In this document: piece by piece, positions 52,392 through 62,198 of the stretch
Layout: every line of letters starts with the position of its first letter
How positions within the stretch are numbered: the first letter of the stretch is position 1
Origin: Fructilactobacillus cliffordii
Lineage (GTDB): Bacteria > Bacillota > Bacilli > Lactobacillales > Lactobacillaceae
Assembly (NCBI RefSeq): GCF_024029355.1
Contig: NZ_CP097117.1
Location: 372,001 to 436,000 of the forward strand
Direction: 5' to 3'
Length of the DNA: 64,000 nt
The notes under the pieces: model-generated
Seen by the model: the letters and a program-made list of their open reading frames with translations, nothing else
Database searches by the model: none
Told to the model about the DNA's origin: nothing
Translations under genes and position numbers: made by a program

Positions 52392-55300
52392 TTATTTTTT
52401 TCTATTGCCTTTATTTTTTCTACTTCTACCTAAAAGTAATAATAATCCTATGGTTCCCAAGGCACCGAATTCTGCGGCTTTTTCCACGAATCCTTTTTGA
52501 TTGTGCACGGATTGCTTAGTGTGTTTTGCTGATACTGCAGAATGATTACGCTGCTCTGAAGAACCTATTTCAGACTGTTGTCCTACTTTCTTTTGAACAC
52601 TACTTGATCTGGAAATCCGTCTCGTTGGCGTTGTTGATGAATCAGAAGCACTATTATTAGCAAACAATTGCTGAATCTGGGACAAGTTAACCGGAGTCTG
52701 ATTAGTTTGCTGTTGGTTAATTCCGGAATTAGTCTGGTTCCCTGCATTAATCATAGATTGATTATTGTGGCTTAAAGCTAATTGATTTGACTCGGATGCT
52801 CCAGATCTCAAACTAGTTCCTTGATAACTTCTGGCCTCTCTATTTCGAGAACTAATCGCAGTCATTTGCGAATTTTCTGATAACAAATTATTTCCAGAAA
52901 TTGAATCAACAATTGAAACCGAAATACTTTCAGAATCGGACATTGAGTTAGATAAACTTAGTGAATCAATCGTTGAAAATAATTTACTTGAAGAGCTTGA
53001 GGTACTTTCGGAAACTACTCTTGAATTTGAAGCACTTAGTGAATCGTCTGTTGAAACCTGAATGCTACTAGAGTTTGATTCCGATCCACTGTTTGAAGCA
53101 ACCTTAGACGTCGATCCACTTACTGACGAGGCATCAGAGTTTAAGGCGCTGAATGAGTTTGAGATTGATTCACTGATTGACCCCAGCTTAGATGATAACT
53201 CACTTACTAATGAACCCTTAGAACTGGATGTACTTTCAGAAGCAACATTTGAATCCAAAGTACTTAATGAATCAGATATCGAAGCTAAAGTACTTGCTGA
53301 AGTTGATCCTGATGCGCTAATTGAATTCAGTTTAGATGCGGATTCACTTACCGAATTTGAACCCAATAAACTGGTTAACTCTGACGCGGATGATGAATTG
53401 CTTGCTGATGCAACACTAGAATTAGATGCGCTTTCAGAAGTTATTTTTGAATTAACACCACTTAATGAAGCAGAAATGCTTGACGAACTTAAGTTTGATG
53501 AACTTGTTGACACTAACTTAGATACTGACTCACTCATTGATTTAGCATTGGAGCTTGATGTGCTCAATGACTTAACTGTCGAAATTGAGATGCTTACCGA
53601 ATTAGAGCTTAAAATTGAAGTACTCTCAGAATCCACTTTCGAATTCGATTCACTCAGTGAGGCAGCCATTGACGTTGATGAACTTAATGATCTAGCGTTA
53701 GAAACTGAAGCACTTAATGAATTTAAATCAGATGCACTAGTTGATCCTGACTCTGAGGATGAAGCACTTAATGAAGTAGCATCTGAAATTACTTTCGAAT
53801 TCGAAGTACTTTGCGAACTAACCATTGAAACTGATTTACTTAATGACCTGGAACTAGATCCCGACGCACTTTCTGATATTGACTTGGAAATTAAAATACT
53901 TACTGAATCAGAAGTCGAAGCTGAGATGCTTGCTGAGTTTGAATCTGATACACTATCTGATTCCAGTTTAGATGTAGATCCACTTATTGATGCGGAACTC
54001 GAACTTGAAGTACTTTCGGAACTTACTTTAGAAATTGACTCAATTACTGAAGTAGAAGTTGATACTGAATTACTTAATGATCCAGATTTACTCATCGAAT
54101 TTGAGCCCGATAAACTGATTGACCCTGATTTAGATGTGAACTCACTTGCTGATGAAGCATTTGAAATTGAAGTACTTTCAGAAGTAACTTTGGAAATAGA
54201 TTCACTTAATGAATCAACGTTAGAAATCGAAATACTTTCAGATATCAATTTGGAATTTGAGGTGCTTGCAGAACTTGAATCCGATGCACTAGTTGATTCT
54301 GACGCAAATGATGAATTACTTGCTGACGTAGAATCCGAAATTGATGTACTTTCAGAAATCGTTTTAGAAATTGAGTCACTTGTCGATGCAGATTTTGAAA
54401 TTGAAATGTTTGTTGAATTTAAATCCGATACACTAATTGACCCTAACTTAGACATGGATTCACTCGTTGATGCAGCATTCGAACTTGAAGCGCTTTCGGA
54501 ATCTACTTTTGAATTAGATCCACTCAAAGAGGAAACTATAGAAACTGATTTACTTAATGACCCAGCACTAGAACTAGAAGTACTCTCTGATGTCGACTTG
54601 GAATTCAAGACACTTACTGAATCAGATGTTGAACCTGATAAACTTGTTGTTTTTGACCCAGATATACTATCTGATTCCAGTTTAGATGTTGAATCACTTG
54701 CTGATGCGACATTAGAAATTGAAGTACTTTCAGAAACCACCTTCGAATTTGATGCACTTAATGATCCAGCGTTAGAAAGCGATGTGCTCTCAGATATTAA
54801 CTTGGAGTTCAAAGTACTTAATGAAGCATCAGTTGATACTGAAATACTTACCGAAGTTAAATATGATGTGCTGATTGAATCTGATTTAGATATGGATTCA
54901 CTTGCTGATGTGACATTTGAACTTGACGTACTTTCAGAAGCCACTTTCGAGTTAGATTCACTCAGTGAAACAACTATTGATGTTGATTTACTTAATGAGC
55001 CGACATTAGAAATTGACGTACTAATCGAATTTAAATCAGATATAGACTCACTTGCTGATGCAGCATTAGATGTTGAAGTACTTTCAGAAGCTGCTTTCGA
55101 AGTCGACCCACTCAGTGAAGCAACCGTTGATGTTGATTTACTCATCGAATTTGAATCCGATAAACTGATCGATTCCAGTTTAGATGTTGATTCGCTTGCT
55201 GAGGCAACATTAGATGTTGATTCGCTTGCTGATGCAGCATTAGATGTTGAAGTACTTTCAGAAGCTGCTTTCGAAGTCGATTCACTCAAGGAAGCAACCG

Positions 55301-58300
55301 TTGATGTTGATTTGCTCATCGAATTTGATTCCAATAAACTGGTCGATTCCAATTTAGATGTTGATTCGCTTGCTGAGGCAACATTAGATGTCGAATTACT
55401 TTCGGAAGCTGCTTTTGAATTCGATGCACTCAAGGAAGCAACCGTTGATGTTGATTCGCTCATCGAATTTGAATCCGATAAACTGATCGATTCTAGTTTA
55501 GATGTTGATTCGCTTGCCGAAGCAGCATTAGATGTTGAAGTACTTTCAGAAGCTGCCTTCGAAGCCGATCCACTCAAGGAAGCAACCGTTGATGTTGATT
55601 TGCTCATCGAATTTGATTCCGATAAACTGGTCGATTCCAGTTTAGATGTTGATTCGCTTGCCGAAGCAGCATTAGATGTTGAAGTACTTTCAGAAGCTGC
55701 TTTCGAAGCCGACCCACTCAAGGAAGCAACGATAGAAACCGAGGTGCTTGTTGAATTTGAATCCGATAAACTGATTGATTCCAGTTTAGATGTTGATTCG
55801 CTTAACGAAGCAGCATTAGATGTTGAAGTACTTTCAGAAGTTATTTTCGAAGCCGATCCACTCAAGGAAGCAACCGTTGATGTTGATTTGCTCATCGAAT
55901 TTGATTCCGATAAACTGGTCGATTCCAGTTTAGATGTTGATTCGCTTGCCGAAGCAGCATTAGATGTTGAAGTACTTTCAGAAGCTGCTTTCGAAGCCGA
56001 CCCACTCAAGGAAGCAACCGTTGATGTTGATTCGCTTGCCGAAGTAGCATTAGATGTTGAAATACTTTCAGAAGTTATTTTCGAAGTCGACCCACTCAAG
56101 GAAGCAACGATAGAAAACGAGGTGCTTGTTGAATTTGAGTTGGATACACTAATCGATTCTGATTTTAAAACAGATTCACTTACTGATGCGACATTTGAAC
56201 TCGAAGTACTTTCAGAAGCTGCTTTAGAAGTCGATCCACTTAGTGAAGCAGCCGTTGATGTTGATTTGCTCATCGAATTTGAATCCGATAAACTGGTCGA
56301 TTCCAATTTAGATATTGATTCGCTTGCTGAGGCAACATTAGATGTCGAAGTACTTTCGGAAGTTACTTTCGAATTCGATTCACTCAATGAAACAGCCATT
56401 GATGTTGATTTACTTAATGATCCAGTGTTAGAAACTGAGGTACTTGTAGAACTTAAATCTGATGTGCTGATTGAATCTAATTTAGATATGGATTCACTTG
56501 CCGATGCGACATTCGAGATTGACGTACTTTCAGAAGCCACTTTTGAATTTGATGCACTTAGTGAATCAGCCATGGATGATGATTTACTCATCGAACTTGA
56601 ATCAGATCCCCTGGTCGACTCTGATTTTGACACGGATCCACTCACTGATGCAGCTGTTGATGCTGAATTACTTAATGATCCTGCATTAGAAACAGACGTA
56701 CTATCAGAAACTATTTTGGAAATTGAGGTGCTTATTGAATCAGAAGTCGAAATCGAATTACTTACCAAATTTGAACTAGATACACTAGTTGATTCTGACT
56801 TAGACACAGAGCCACTTACTGACGCGACATTTGAACTCGAAGTACTTTCAGAAGCTGATTTCGAATTCGATCCACTCAAGGAAGCAACCGTTGATGTTGA
56901 TTTGCTCATCGAATTTGAATCCGATAAACTGGTCGATTTCAATTTAGATATTGATTCGCTTGCTGACGCGACATTTGAACTCGAAGTACTTTCAGAAGCT
57001 GCTTTCGAATTCGATTCACTCAATGAAACAGCCATTGATAATGATTTGCTCATCGAATTTGAATCCGATAAACTGATCGATTCCAGTTTAGATGTTGATT
57101 CGCTTGCTGACGCGACATTTGAACTCGAAGTACTTTCAGAAGCTGCTTTCGAATTCGATTCACTCAATGAAACAGCCATTGATAATGATTTGCTCATCGA
57201 ATTTGAATCCGATAAACTGATCGATTCCAGTTTAGATGTTGATTCGCTTGCTGAGGCAACATTAGATGTTGAAGTACTTTCGGAAGTTGCTTTTGAAGTC
57301 GATCCACTCAAGGAAACAACCGTTGATGTTGATTTGCTCATCGAATTTGAATCCGATAAACTGATCGATTCCAGTTTAGATGTTGATTCGCTTGCCGAGG
57401 CAACATTAGATGTTGAAGTACTTTCGGAAGCTGCTTTTGAAGTCGATCCACTCAAGGAAACAGCGATAGAAACCGAGGTGCTTATAGAACTTAAATCTGA
57501 TGTGCTGATTGAATCTAATTTAGATATGGATTCACTTGCTGATGCGACATTCGAGATTGACGTACTTTCAGAAGCTGCTTTTGAAGTCGATCCACTCAAG
57601 GAAACAACCGTTGATGTTGATTTGCTCATCGAATTTGAATCCGATAAACTGGTCGACTCCAGTTTAGATGTTGATTCGCTTGCCGAGGCAACATTAGATG
57701 TTGAAGTACTTTCGGAAGCTGCTTTCGAGGTCGACCCAATTAAGGAAGCAGAGATAGAAACTGAGGTGCTTATTGAGTTTGAGTTGGATACACTAATCGA
57801 TTCTGATTTTAAAACAGATTCACTTGCCGATGCGACATTCGAGATTGACTTACTTTCAGAAGCCACTTTAGAAATTGATGCACTTAGTGAATCAGCCGTT
57901 GATGTTGATTTACTCATCGAACTTGAATCAGATCCCCTAGTCGACTCTGATTTAGACGCAGATGCACTTGTCGATACAAAATTTGAAATTGAAGTACTCT
58001 CGGATGTCAATTGGGAGATTGAAATACTTAGTGAATTGGCTGTTGAAATTGAAGTGCTGGCTGATTCCAGTTTAGATGTAGACTCACTTGCTGATGCAAC
58101 ATTAGAACTTGAAACACTTATTGAATCTGAATTGGATGTGGACTCACTTTCCAATTTAGAATTCGAAGTGCTCTCGGAGACTATTTTCGAATTTGATTTG
58201 CTCAATGAAGCAGCCATTGATGCCGAATTACTTAATGATTTCGATTTAGAGTCAGAAAGTGAGGTACTTGTAGAATTTAAATCTGATGCTCTAATTGAAT

Positions 58301-61300
58301 CTGATTTAGATATGGATTCACTTGCTAATGTGGAATTCGAGATTGATGTACTTTCAGAAGTTGCTTTCGAATTCGATTCACTCAGTGAAGTAAACACCGA
58401 AACTGATTTACTTAATGATCCAGAATTAGAAATAGACGTACTCTCAGAAGCTACTTTAGAAATTGAGTTGCTTATTGAATCAGACGTTGAAATCAAAATA
58501 CTTCCAGAACTTGAATCCGATACACTAATTGACTCTGAATTAGACATAGATTCACTTATCGATGAAACATTAGAACTTGAAGTACTTAATGAATCAACAA
58601 TTGATATTGATTTACTTTCCGAACCTGATTCAGATTCACTGACTGATTCCAATCTAGAAGTAGACATACTAGAAGATTTAGCAATCGAAACTGACGCACT
58701 TTCGGATTTAGCCTTTGAAACTGAGTTACTTAGTGAAACAATATTGGAAATCGATTCGCTAGTTGAAACCGATAGTGACTTACTCATTGACCCTAATTTA
58801 GATAATGAAAGACTAACTGATTCCGATACAAATGTAGACTTACTATTTGAACCAGAAACTGAGTTAGAAAAACTAGCTGAAATAAATCTAGATTGTGAAG
58901 TTGATGTGGAGTCTACTTTACTAATCGAAGCGGATAAAGAACCAAATTTACTGGTAGAAGCAGATTGTAAGTCATTCTCACTTGCATCTGATTTAGAAAC
59001 ACTTGCAGATGCAGAAACGCTATTAAATTTAGATTCACTCATAGACGAAGAAACCGAAAAGCTATTTGCTACACTCGTGGATGAGGAATCTGATTCCTGG
59101 GTACTCTGTGAAAGCGAGGCACTTCGAGAAGCCGATCCTCTGCTATCCGTAATTATCGAATTATTCGAAATTGATTGTGAAGATGACTTAGACAGACTAA
59201 CTTGAGTGGACAAACTATTAGCCGCAGAAATCGAAAAACTATTTGCTGCAGAAACTGAAGCAGAAATACTTAAATGTTCATTATTTGAATGTTCAGACGT
59301 CGAAACACTAGCTGAAAGCGAGGCACTAATTCCATTAGACTGGCTAGCTTTATCTGAAACAGAAGCACTAGTGGAAAGCGAAGTGGAATCATAATGAGAG
59401 TCATGCTTTAAAGAATCCGCAATTGAAATCGATTCACTTTGATTAATTGAATCACTACTACTAATCGAAGCGGCATTTGATTTAGATTGTGAAACTAACT
59501 TCGACTGCGAGGTAATGCTGCTAGACTCGGAAGAACTGACACTATTGTTTATCTTTAACGAGTCGTAATAACTTTGCAAGCTATCAACAATCGACTGGTT
59601 GTATAACCTTGAAGCAACTTCAGAACGATAATTTATAATTGAATCACTATAAGATTCAACTTCACTAACTGACGCTTGATTAGAAGCAGCTAAAGATTGA
59701 CTGGTCGAAGCCGAAGAATTAGCGCTAGACTGCAATGATGACGCAATCGAACTGGCAAGTGAAGCAGAAACACTTTGTGAAGCAGGTGCTTCGGATTGAG
59801 ATTTAGACTGCGATGCGACAGTTGAGGCCGAGTCGGAAAGCGAAATAGAAGTAGATTCAGACCTGCCAAATGGCCACCATGGGATTGCAGCATTTTCACT
59901 ACTAGATTTTGAAACACTATAAGAAATCGAGGCAAATTGACTTTGTTGAACACTGGCAATCATCAATGATTGTGAGTTTGAACGGGATAGTTGAACCGAA
60001 TCATCAAATGATTTACTTGTAGAAGCGCTTTGTGAATAAGATCCCGAATAATTACGAGAATTAATCGAGTTACTAACCGAGTTTAACTGCGAATCCAACT
60101 TACTCTGCAATGCATTAGAGGCTTGTAAACTACTCTGTGTGCTAACACTCGCACTGTTAGCAACGCTATTTTTAAAATCAGGAGAAGTTTCGCCACCATA
60201 TTCAGAAATAAGTGACATTCTGTTCGAAACATCCAAACTTAAGGAGTTCGCCGTAGATGCAGAGTTCATCAGACTAGGAATATCCAATGAAGTATACGAA
60301 ACGCTAAAATCTAACGCGTTTGAAGTACTTCTAAAATCACTTAGACTAACAGAGATTGATTGTGATTGAGAACCACTAAGTGAGTCTAACTGAGATGCTC
60401 CATCTGCGTTAGAAGTTGATCCCCAACTAGTTGACAAGCTGTCTGATAACGTTGTAATTAGTGAATCATGCAAACTGCTAGACGCAGAAGCTGACAACGA
60501 TGGGATATTAGATACGACCGGTAATCCCAGCACCTTGGAATAAGACTCACTATTTCCAACCCCAACTAATCCATTATAAATGGATACTGCGGCTTTAATG
60601 GCATCTTTAGCAATTCCATCTAAAAAGCTATTCCCTAAATGACTAATAATATAGTTCGCTAGTTGGTTCGCTAAATCATAGCTTTGCACCCCAACTTGGA
60701 AATACATTTGATCGCCTGGTTGTAATCCATAGTTATCAGGATTAATTTGAACGGTCACATCCTGATTGTAACTATTAGTGGTGTAAGAACCAACTTTCTC
60801 CCACGCCCCTAATCCATGGTTAGCAGTAGGATTCCAGATGTATAGGTTGGCAGTCTGACTCCCAAAAACGTTAATCCAACCCCGGCTCGTTTTAATCTTA
60901 ATGATTCCCGAGTTCCCATCATAAATAAAACTGTTCCCGCTCAAAACATCATCAACATTAGCAGAAATGCCTAATTTCGATAAACTAAGTCCTACTCTTT
61001 GCAGAGCTTTATCAATGGCATTCATCAAGAGGTTAAACTGATTATTTTCGCCAGCCGGACCAGATGGAATTTTATTAACTCCATTATTAGAAGGAGCGCT
61101 ATTAACGGCTAATACTTGGCTTTGAATATGCGAATCACTCGTAGAAGCAACTAGTGACTGCTGTTCCGATAAACTTATAGATTGGTTTTGGGAAAAAGAT
61201 AAGGACTGTTTATCAGCAACCACAGTTGACTCACTCTGCCGTTGACTTTGACTAATCATTTCTGAATCTGAACCGAAGCTGGTACTTTTACGGTCTTCAT

Positions 61301-61925
61301 TTACTTGTGATAAAGAGCTGTCTTCTACCTTTTCATTGGAAGTCCCAGTAACCGAAGTAGCTTCTTTCCCAATTTTATCTGATGCTGTATCCGTTTGATT
61401 ATTGGATGCAGCCGACTGAGATTCTCCCGTTGCCATTTCATCACTTTGTGAATCATTATTACTTAGTGATAAACGATTTGAACCGGTGCTACTTTTTGAA
61501 CTCCAAGAACTGGATTCCGATATACTAATACTTTGTGAACCTACTTGATTTTCTGTAGAACTAATTAAAGTCGCACTAGATGTTGATCCACTAGTTGAAG
61601 TTTCCGAACTTGATTCCAATTTAGTAATTTCGGTACTATCCGTGACAGTTCCACTGACGGAATCAGACTTAATCTGTGAATGAGCAGGCACCGTTGCTGA
61701 TTGTTGATTCACCAGAACCTGATCGCTATCGTTTAATTCTTTTCTCAAAGTCGGATTGGTATCCGCCAAAGTGGTGGGCGTTCCCAATAAAATACTAGAA
61801 ACTGCTCCACTAACCGTTGCCGTTCCAGCAAATAACCACTGTTTCCCTGATTTATACATTCGATAACGAATTTTCTGGTTGTTTTCTAACAACTCATCGA
61901 ATCGTTTTTGACTAAATCTTTTCAA
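52392..61925 (-). CDS. giant serine-rich-repeat adhesin (3177 aa)
   Basis: Surface adhesin of the SRRP type. The long signal region (about 1-55) contains YRMYKSGKQWLFAG. It is followed by a first Ser-rich region (about 85-275) and a non-repeat, probable ligand-binding domain (about 280-475, with YDGNSGIIKIKTSRGWINVF and GQTANLYIWNPTANHGLG-like residues). Next is a very long Ser-x repeat region (about 480-3060), partly arranged in 48-residue units. The C-terminus has a membrane helix (FGALGTIGLLLLLG) and basic tail KNKGNRKK, but no LPxTG. The start is TTG with AAGGGG ten bases upstream. Export normally uses SecA2/SecY2 and glycosyltransferases, which are not in this window. Confidence 0.9.
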   Translation of the reverse strand: MKRFSQKRFDELLENNQKIRYRMYKSGKQWLFAGTATVSGAVSSILLGTPTTLADTNPTLRKELNDSDQVLVNQQSATVPAHSQIKSDSVSGTVTDSTEITKLESSSETSTSGSTSSATLISSTENQVGSQSISISESSSWSSKSSTGSNRLSLSNNDSQSDEMATGESQSAASNNQTDTASDKIGKEATSVTGTSNEKVEDSSLSQVNEDRKSTSFGSDSEMISQSQRQSESTVVADKQSLSFSQNQSISLSEQQSLVASTSDSHIQSQVLAVNSAPSNNGVNKIPSGPAGENNQFNLLMNAIDKALQRVGLSLSKLGISANVDDVLSGNSFIYDGNSGIIKIKTSRGWINVFGSQTANLYIWNPTANHGLGAWEKVGSYTTNSYNQDVTVQINPDNYGLQPGDQMYFQVGVQSYDLANQLANYIISHLGNSFLDGIAKDAIKAAVSIYNGLVGVGNSESYSKVLGLPVVSNIPSLSASASSSLHDSLITTLSDSLSTSWGSTSNADGASQLDSLSGSQSQSISVSLSDFRSTSNALDFSVSYTSLDIPSLMNSASTANSLSLDVSNRMSLISEYGGETSPDFKNSVANSASVSTQSSLQASNALQSKLDSQLNSVSNSINSRNYSGSYSQSASTSKSFDDSVQLSRSNSQSLMIASVQQSQFASISYSVSKSSSENAAIPWWPFGRSESTSISLSDSASTVASQSKSQSEAPASQSVSASLASSIASSLQSSANSSASTSQSLAASNQASVSEVESYSDSIINYRSEVASRLYNQSIVDSLQSYYDSLKINNSVSSSESSSITSQSKLVSQSKSNAASISSSDSINQSESISIADSLKHDSHYDSTSLSTSASVSDKASQSNGISASLSASVSTSEHSNNEHLSISASVSAANSFSISAANSLSTQVSLSKSSSQSISNNSIITDSRGSASRSASLSQSTQESDSSSTSVANSFSVSSSMSESKFNSVSASASVSKSDASENDLQSASTSKFGSLSASISKVDSTSTSQSRFISASFSNSVSGSNSKSTFVSESVSLSLSKLGSMSKSLSVSTSESISNIVSLSNSVSKAKSESASVSIAKSSSMSTSRLESVSESESGSESKSISIVDSLSTSSSNVSSISESMSNSESISVSDSSSGSILISTSDSISNSISKVASESTSISNSGSLSKSVSVFTSLSESNSKATSESTSISNSTLASESISKSDSIRASDLNSTSTSLSDSKSKSLSNSASMAASLSKSNSKIVSESTSNSKLESESTSNSDSISVSSSNVASASESTSKLESASTSISTANSLSISISQLTSESTSISNFVSTSASASKSESTRGSDSSSMSKSTSTADSLSASISKVASESKSISNVASASESVLKSESISVSNSNSISTSVSISASLIGSTSKAASESTSTSNVASASESTSKLESTSLSDSNSMSKSTSTVVSLSGSTSKAASESTSISNVASASESISKLDSISTSDLSSISTSVSIAVSLSGSTSKAASESTSTSNVASASESTSKLESISLSDSNSMSKSTSTVVSLSGSTSKATSESTSTSNVASASESTSKLESISLSDSNSMSKSLSMAVSLSESNSKAASESTSSSNVASASESTSKLESISLSDSNSMSKSLSMAVSLSESNSKAASESTSSSNVASASESISKLKSTSLSDSNSMSKSTSTVASLSGSNSKSASESTSSSNVASVSGSVSKSESTSVSSSNLVSNSISTSDSISTSISKIVSDSTSVSNAGSLSNSASTAASVSGSVSKSESTRGSDSSSMSKSSSMADSLSASNSKVASESTSISNVASASESISKLDSISTSDLSSTSTSVSNTGSLSKSTSMAVSLSESNSKVTSESTSTSNVASASESISKLESTSLSDSNSMSKSTSTAASLSGSTSKAASESTSSSNVASVSESVLKSESISVSNSNSTSTSFSIVASLSGSTSKITSESISTSNATSASESTSTVASLSGSASKAASESTSTSNAASASESTSKLESTSLSESNSMSKSTSTVASLSGSASKITSESTSTSNAASLSESTSKLESISLSDSNSTSTSVSIVASLSGSASKAASESTSTSNAASASESTSKLESTSLSESNSMSKSTSTVASLSGSASKAASESTSTSNAASASESTSKLESISLSDSNSMSESTSTVASLSASNSKAASESNSTSNVASASESTSKLESTSLLESNSMSKSTSTVASLSESTSKAASESTSTSNAASASESTSNVASASESTSKLESISLSDSNSMSKSTSTVASLSGSTSKAASESTSTSNAASASESISDLNSISTSISNVGSLSKSTSIVVSLSESNSKVASESTSSSNVTSASESISKSDSISTSYLTSVSISVSTDASLSTLNSKLISESTSLSNAGSLSASNSKVVSESTSISNVASASDSTSKLESDSISGSKTTSLSGSTSDSVSVLNSKSTSESTSSSSAGSLSKSVSIVSSLSGSNSKVDSESASSSNAASTSESMSKLGSISVSDLNSTNISISKSASTSDSISKTISESTSISDSTSASNSSFASESTSASDSSSASTSNSKLISESISISNVDSLSESISKVTSESTSISNASSASEFTSKSGSISLSGSNSMSKSGSLSNSVSTSTSVIESISKVSSESTSSSSSASISGSTSKLESDSVSDSNSASISASTSDSVSILISKSISESASGSSSRSLSKSVSMVSSQSTSNSKVISDATSLSASSSESGSTSASDLNSLSASVSNARSLSSSTSMAASLSESNSKVDSESTSILSSNSVSISISTVKSLSTSSSNAKSMSESVSKLVSTSSSNLSSSSISASLSGVNSKITSESASNSSVASASNSSSASELTSLLGSNSVSESASKLNSISASGSTSASTLASISDSLSTLDSNVASESTSSSKGSLVSELSSKLGSISESISNSFSALNSDASSVSGSTSKVASNSGSESNSSSIQVSTDDSLSASNSRVVSESTSSSSSKLFSTIDSLSLSNSMSDSESISVSIVDSISGNNLLSENSQMTAISSRNREARSYQGTSLRSGASESNQLALSHNNQSMINAGNQTNSGINQQQTNQTPVNLSQIQQLFANNSASDSSTTPTRRISRSSSVQKKVGQQSEIGSSEQRNHSAVSAKHTKQSVHNQKGFVEKAAEFGALGTIGLLLLLGRSRKNKGNRKK
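54900..57900 (-). repeat. 144-bp super-repeats inside the adhesin gene
   Basis: The segment GATAAACTG recurs at 55477, 55621, 55765 and 55909, and at 56923, 57067, 57211, 57355 and 57643: spacing 144 bp or a multiple. The unit encodes 48 residues, including SASESTSKLESISLSDSNS and MSKSTSTVASLSGSTSKA. Differences are mainly single bases, so the array is young compared with the rest of the repeat region. Confidence 0.8.
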
Positions 61926-62109
61926 TTGCTTTCATCCCCTTCTAACTCATGAATGTTTTTATAAATCGTTCAGATCTTATTAGAAATTAACTTCACTATA
62001 TTAATTAAAGAACTACAGTATTATACACTAATTTTGGTTAAATACAACTTTTCAATAACTATTATCACGCAAATTTATTTTTTGATGAAACAAAAAGCTT
62101 CATAAATCA

Positions 62110-62146
62110 AAAAAATACCCCAAAGGCCAACGACCTTTGGGGTATT
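62110..62146. terminator. terminator after the second adhesin's upstream unit
   Basis: AATACCCCAAAGG and CCTTTGGGGTATT pair around CCAACGA between the two adhesin genes. It lies after the stop of the 62199 gene on the minus strand. The remainder of 61926-62198 is AT-rich with no visible gene. Confidence 0.8.
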
Positions 62147-62198
62147 AAACTTAGGTAATTACAATTATTTTCATTTCCTGAAAAATAATGTAATTCCG

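Noticed and set aside
53062..59205. A 2047-codon open frame antisense to the adhesin repeats, encoding an acidic Leu/Asp/Glu repeat protein
   Set aside because: It is a by-product of the biased serine codons in the opposite strand: alternating Ser codons leave one antisense frame free of stops. It has no ribosome site, and its 48-residue periodicity merely mirrors the adhesin.
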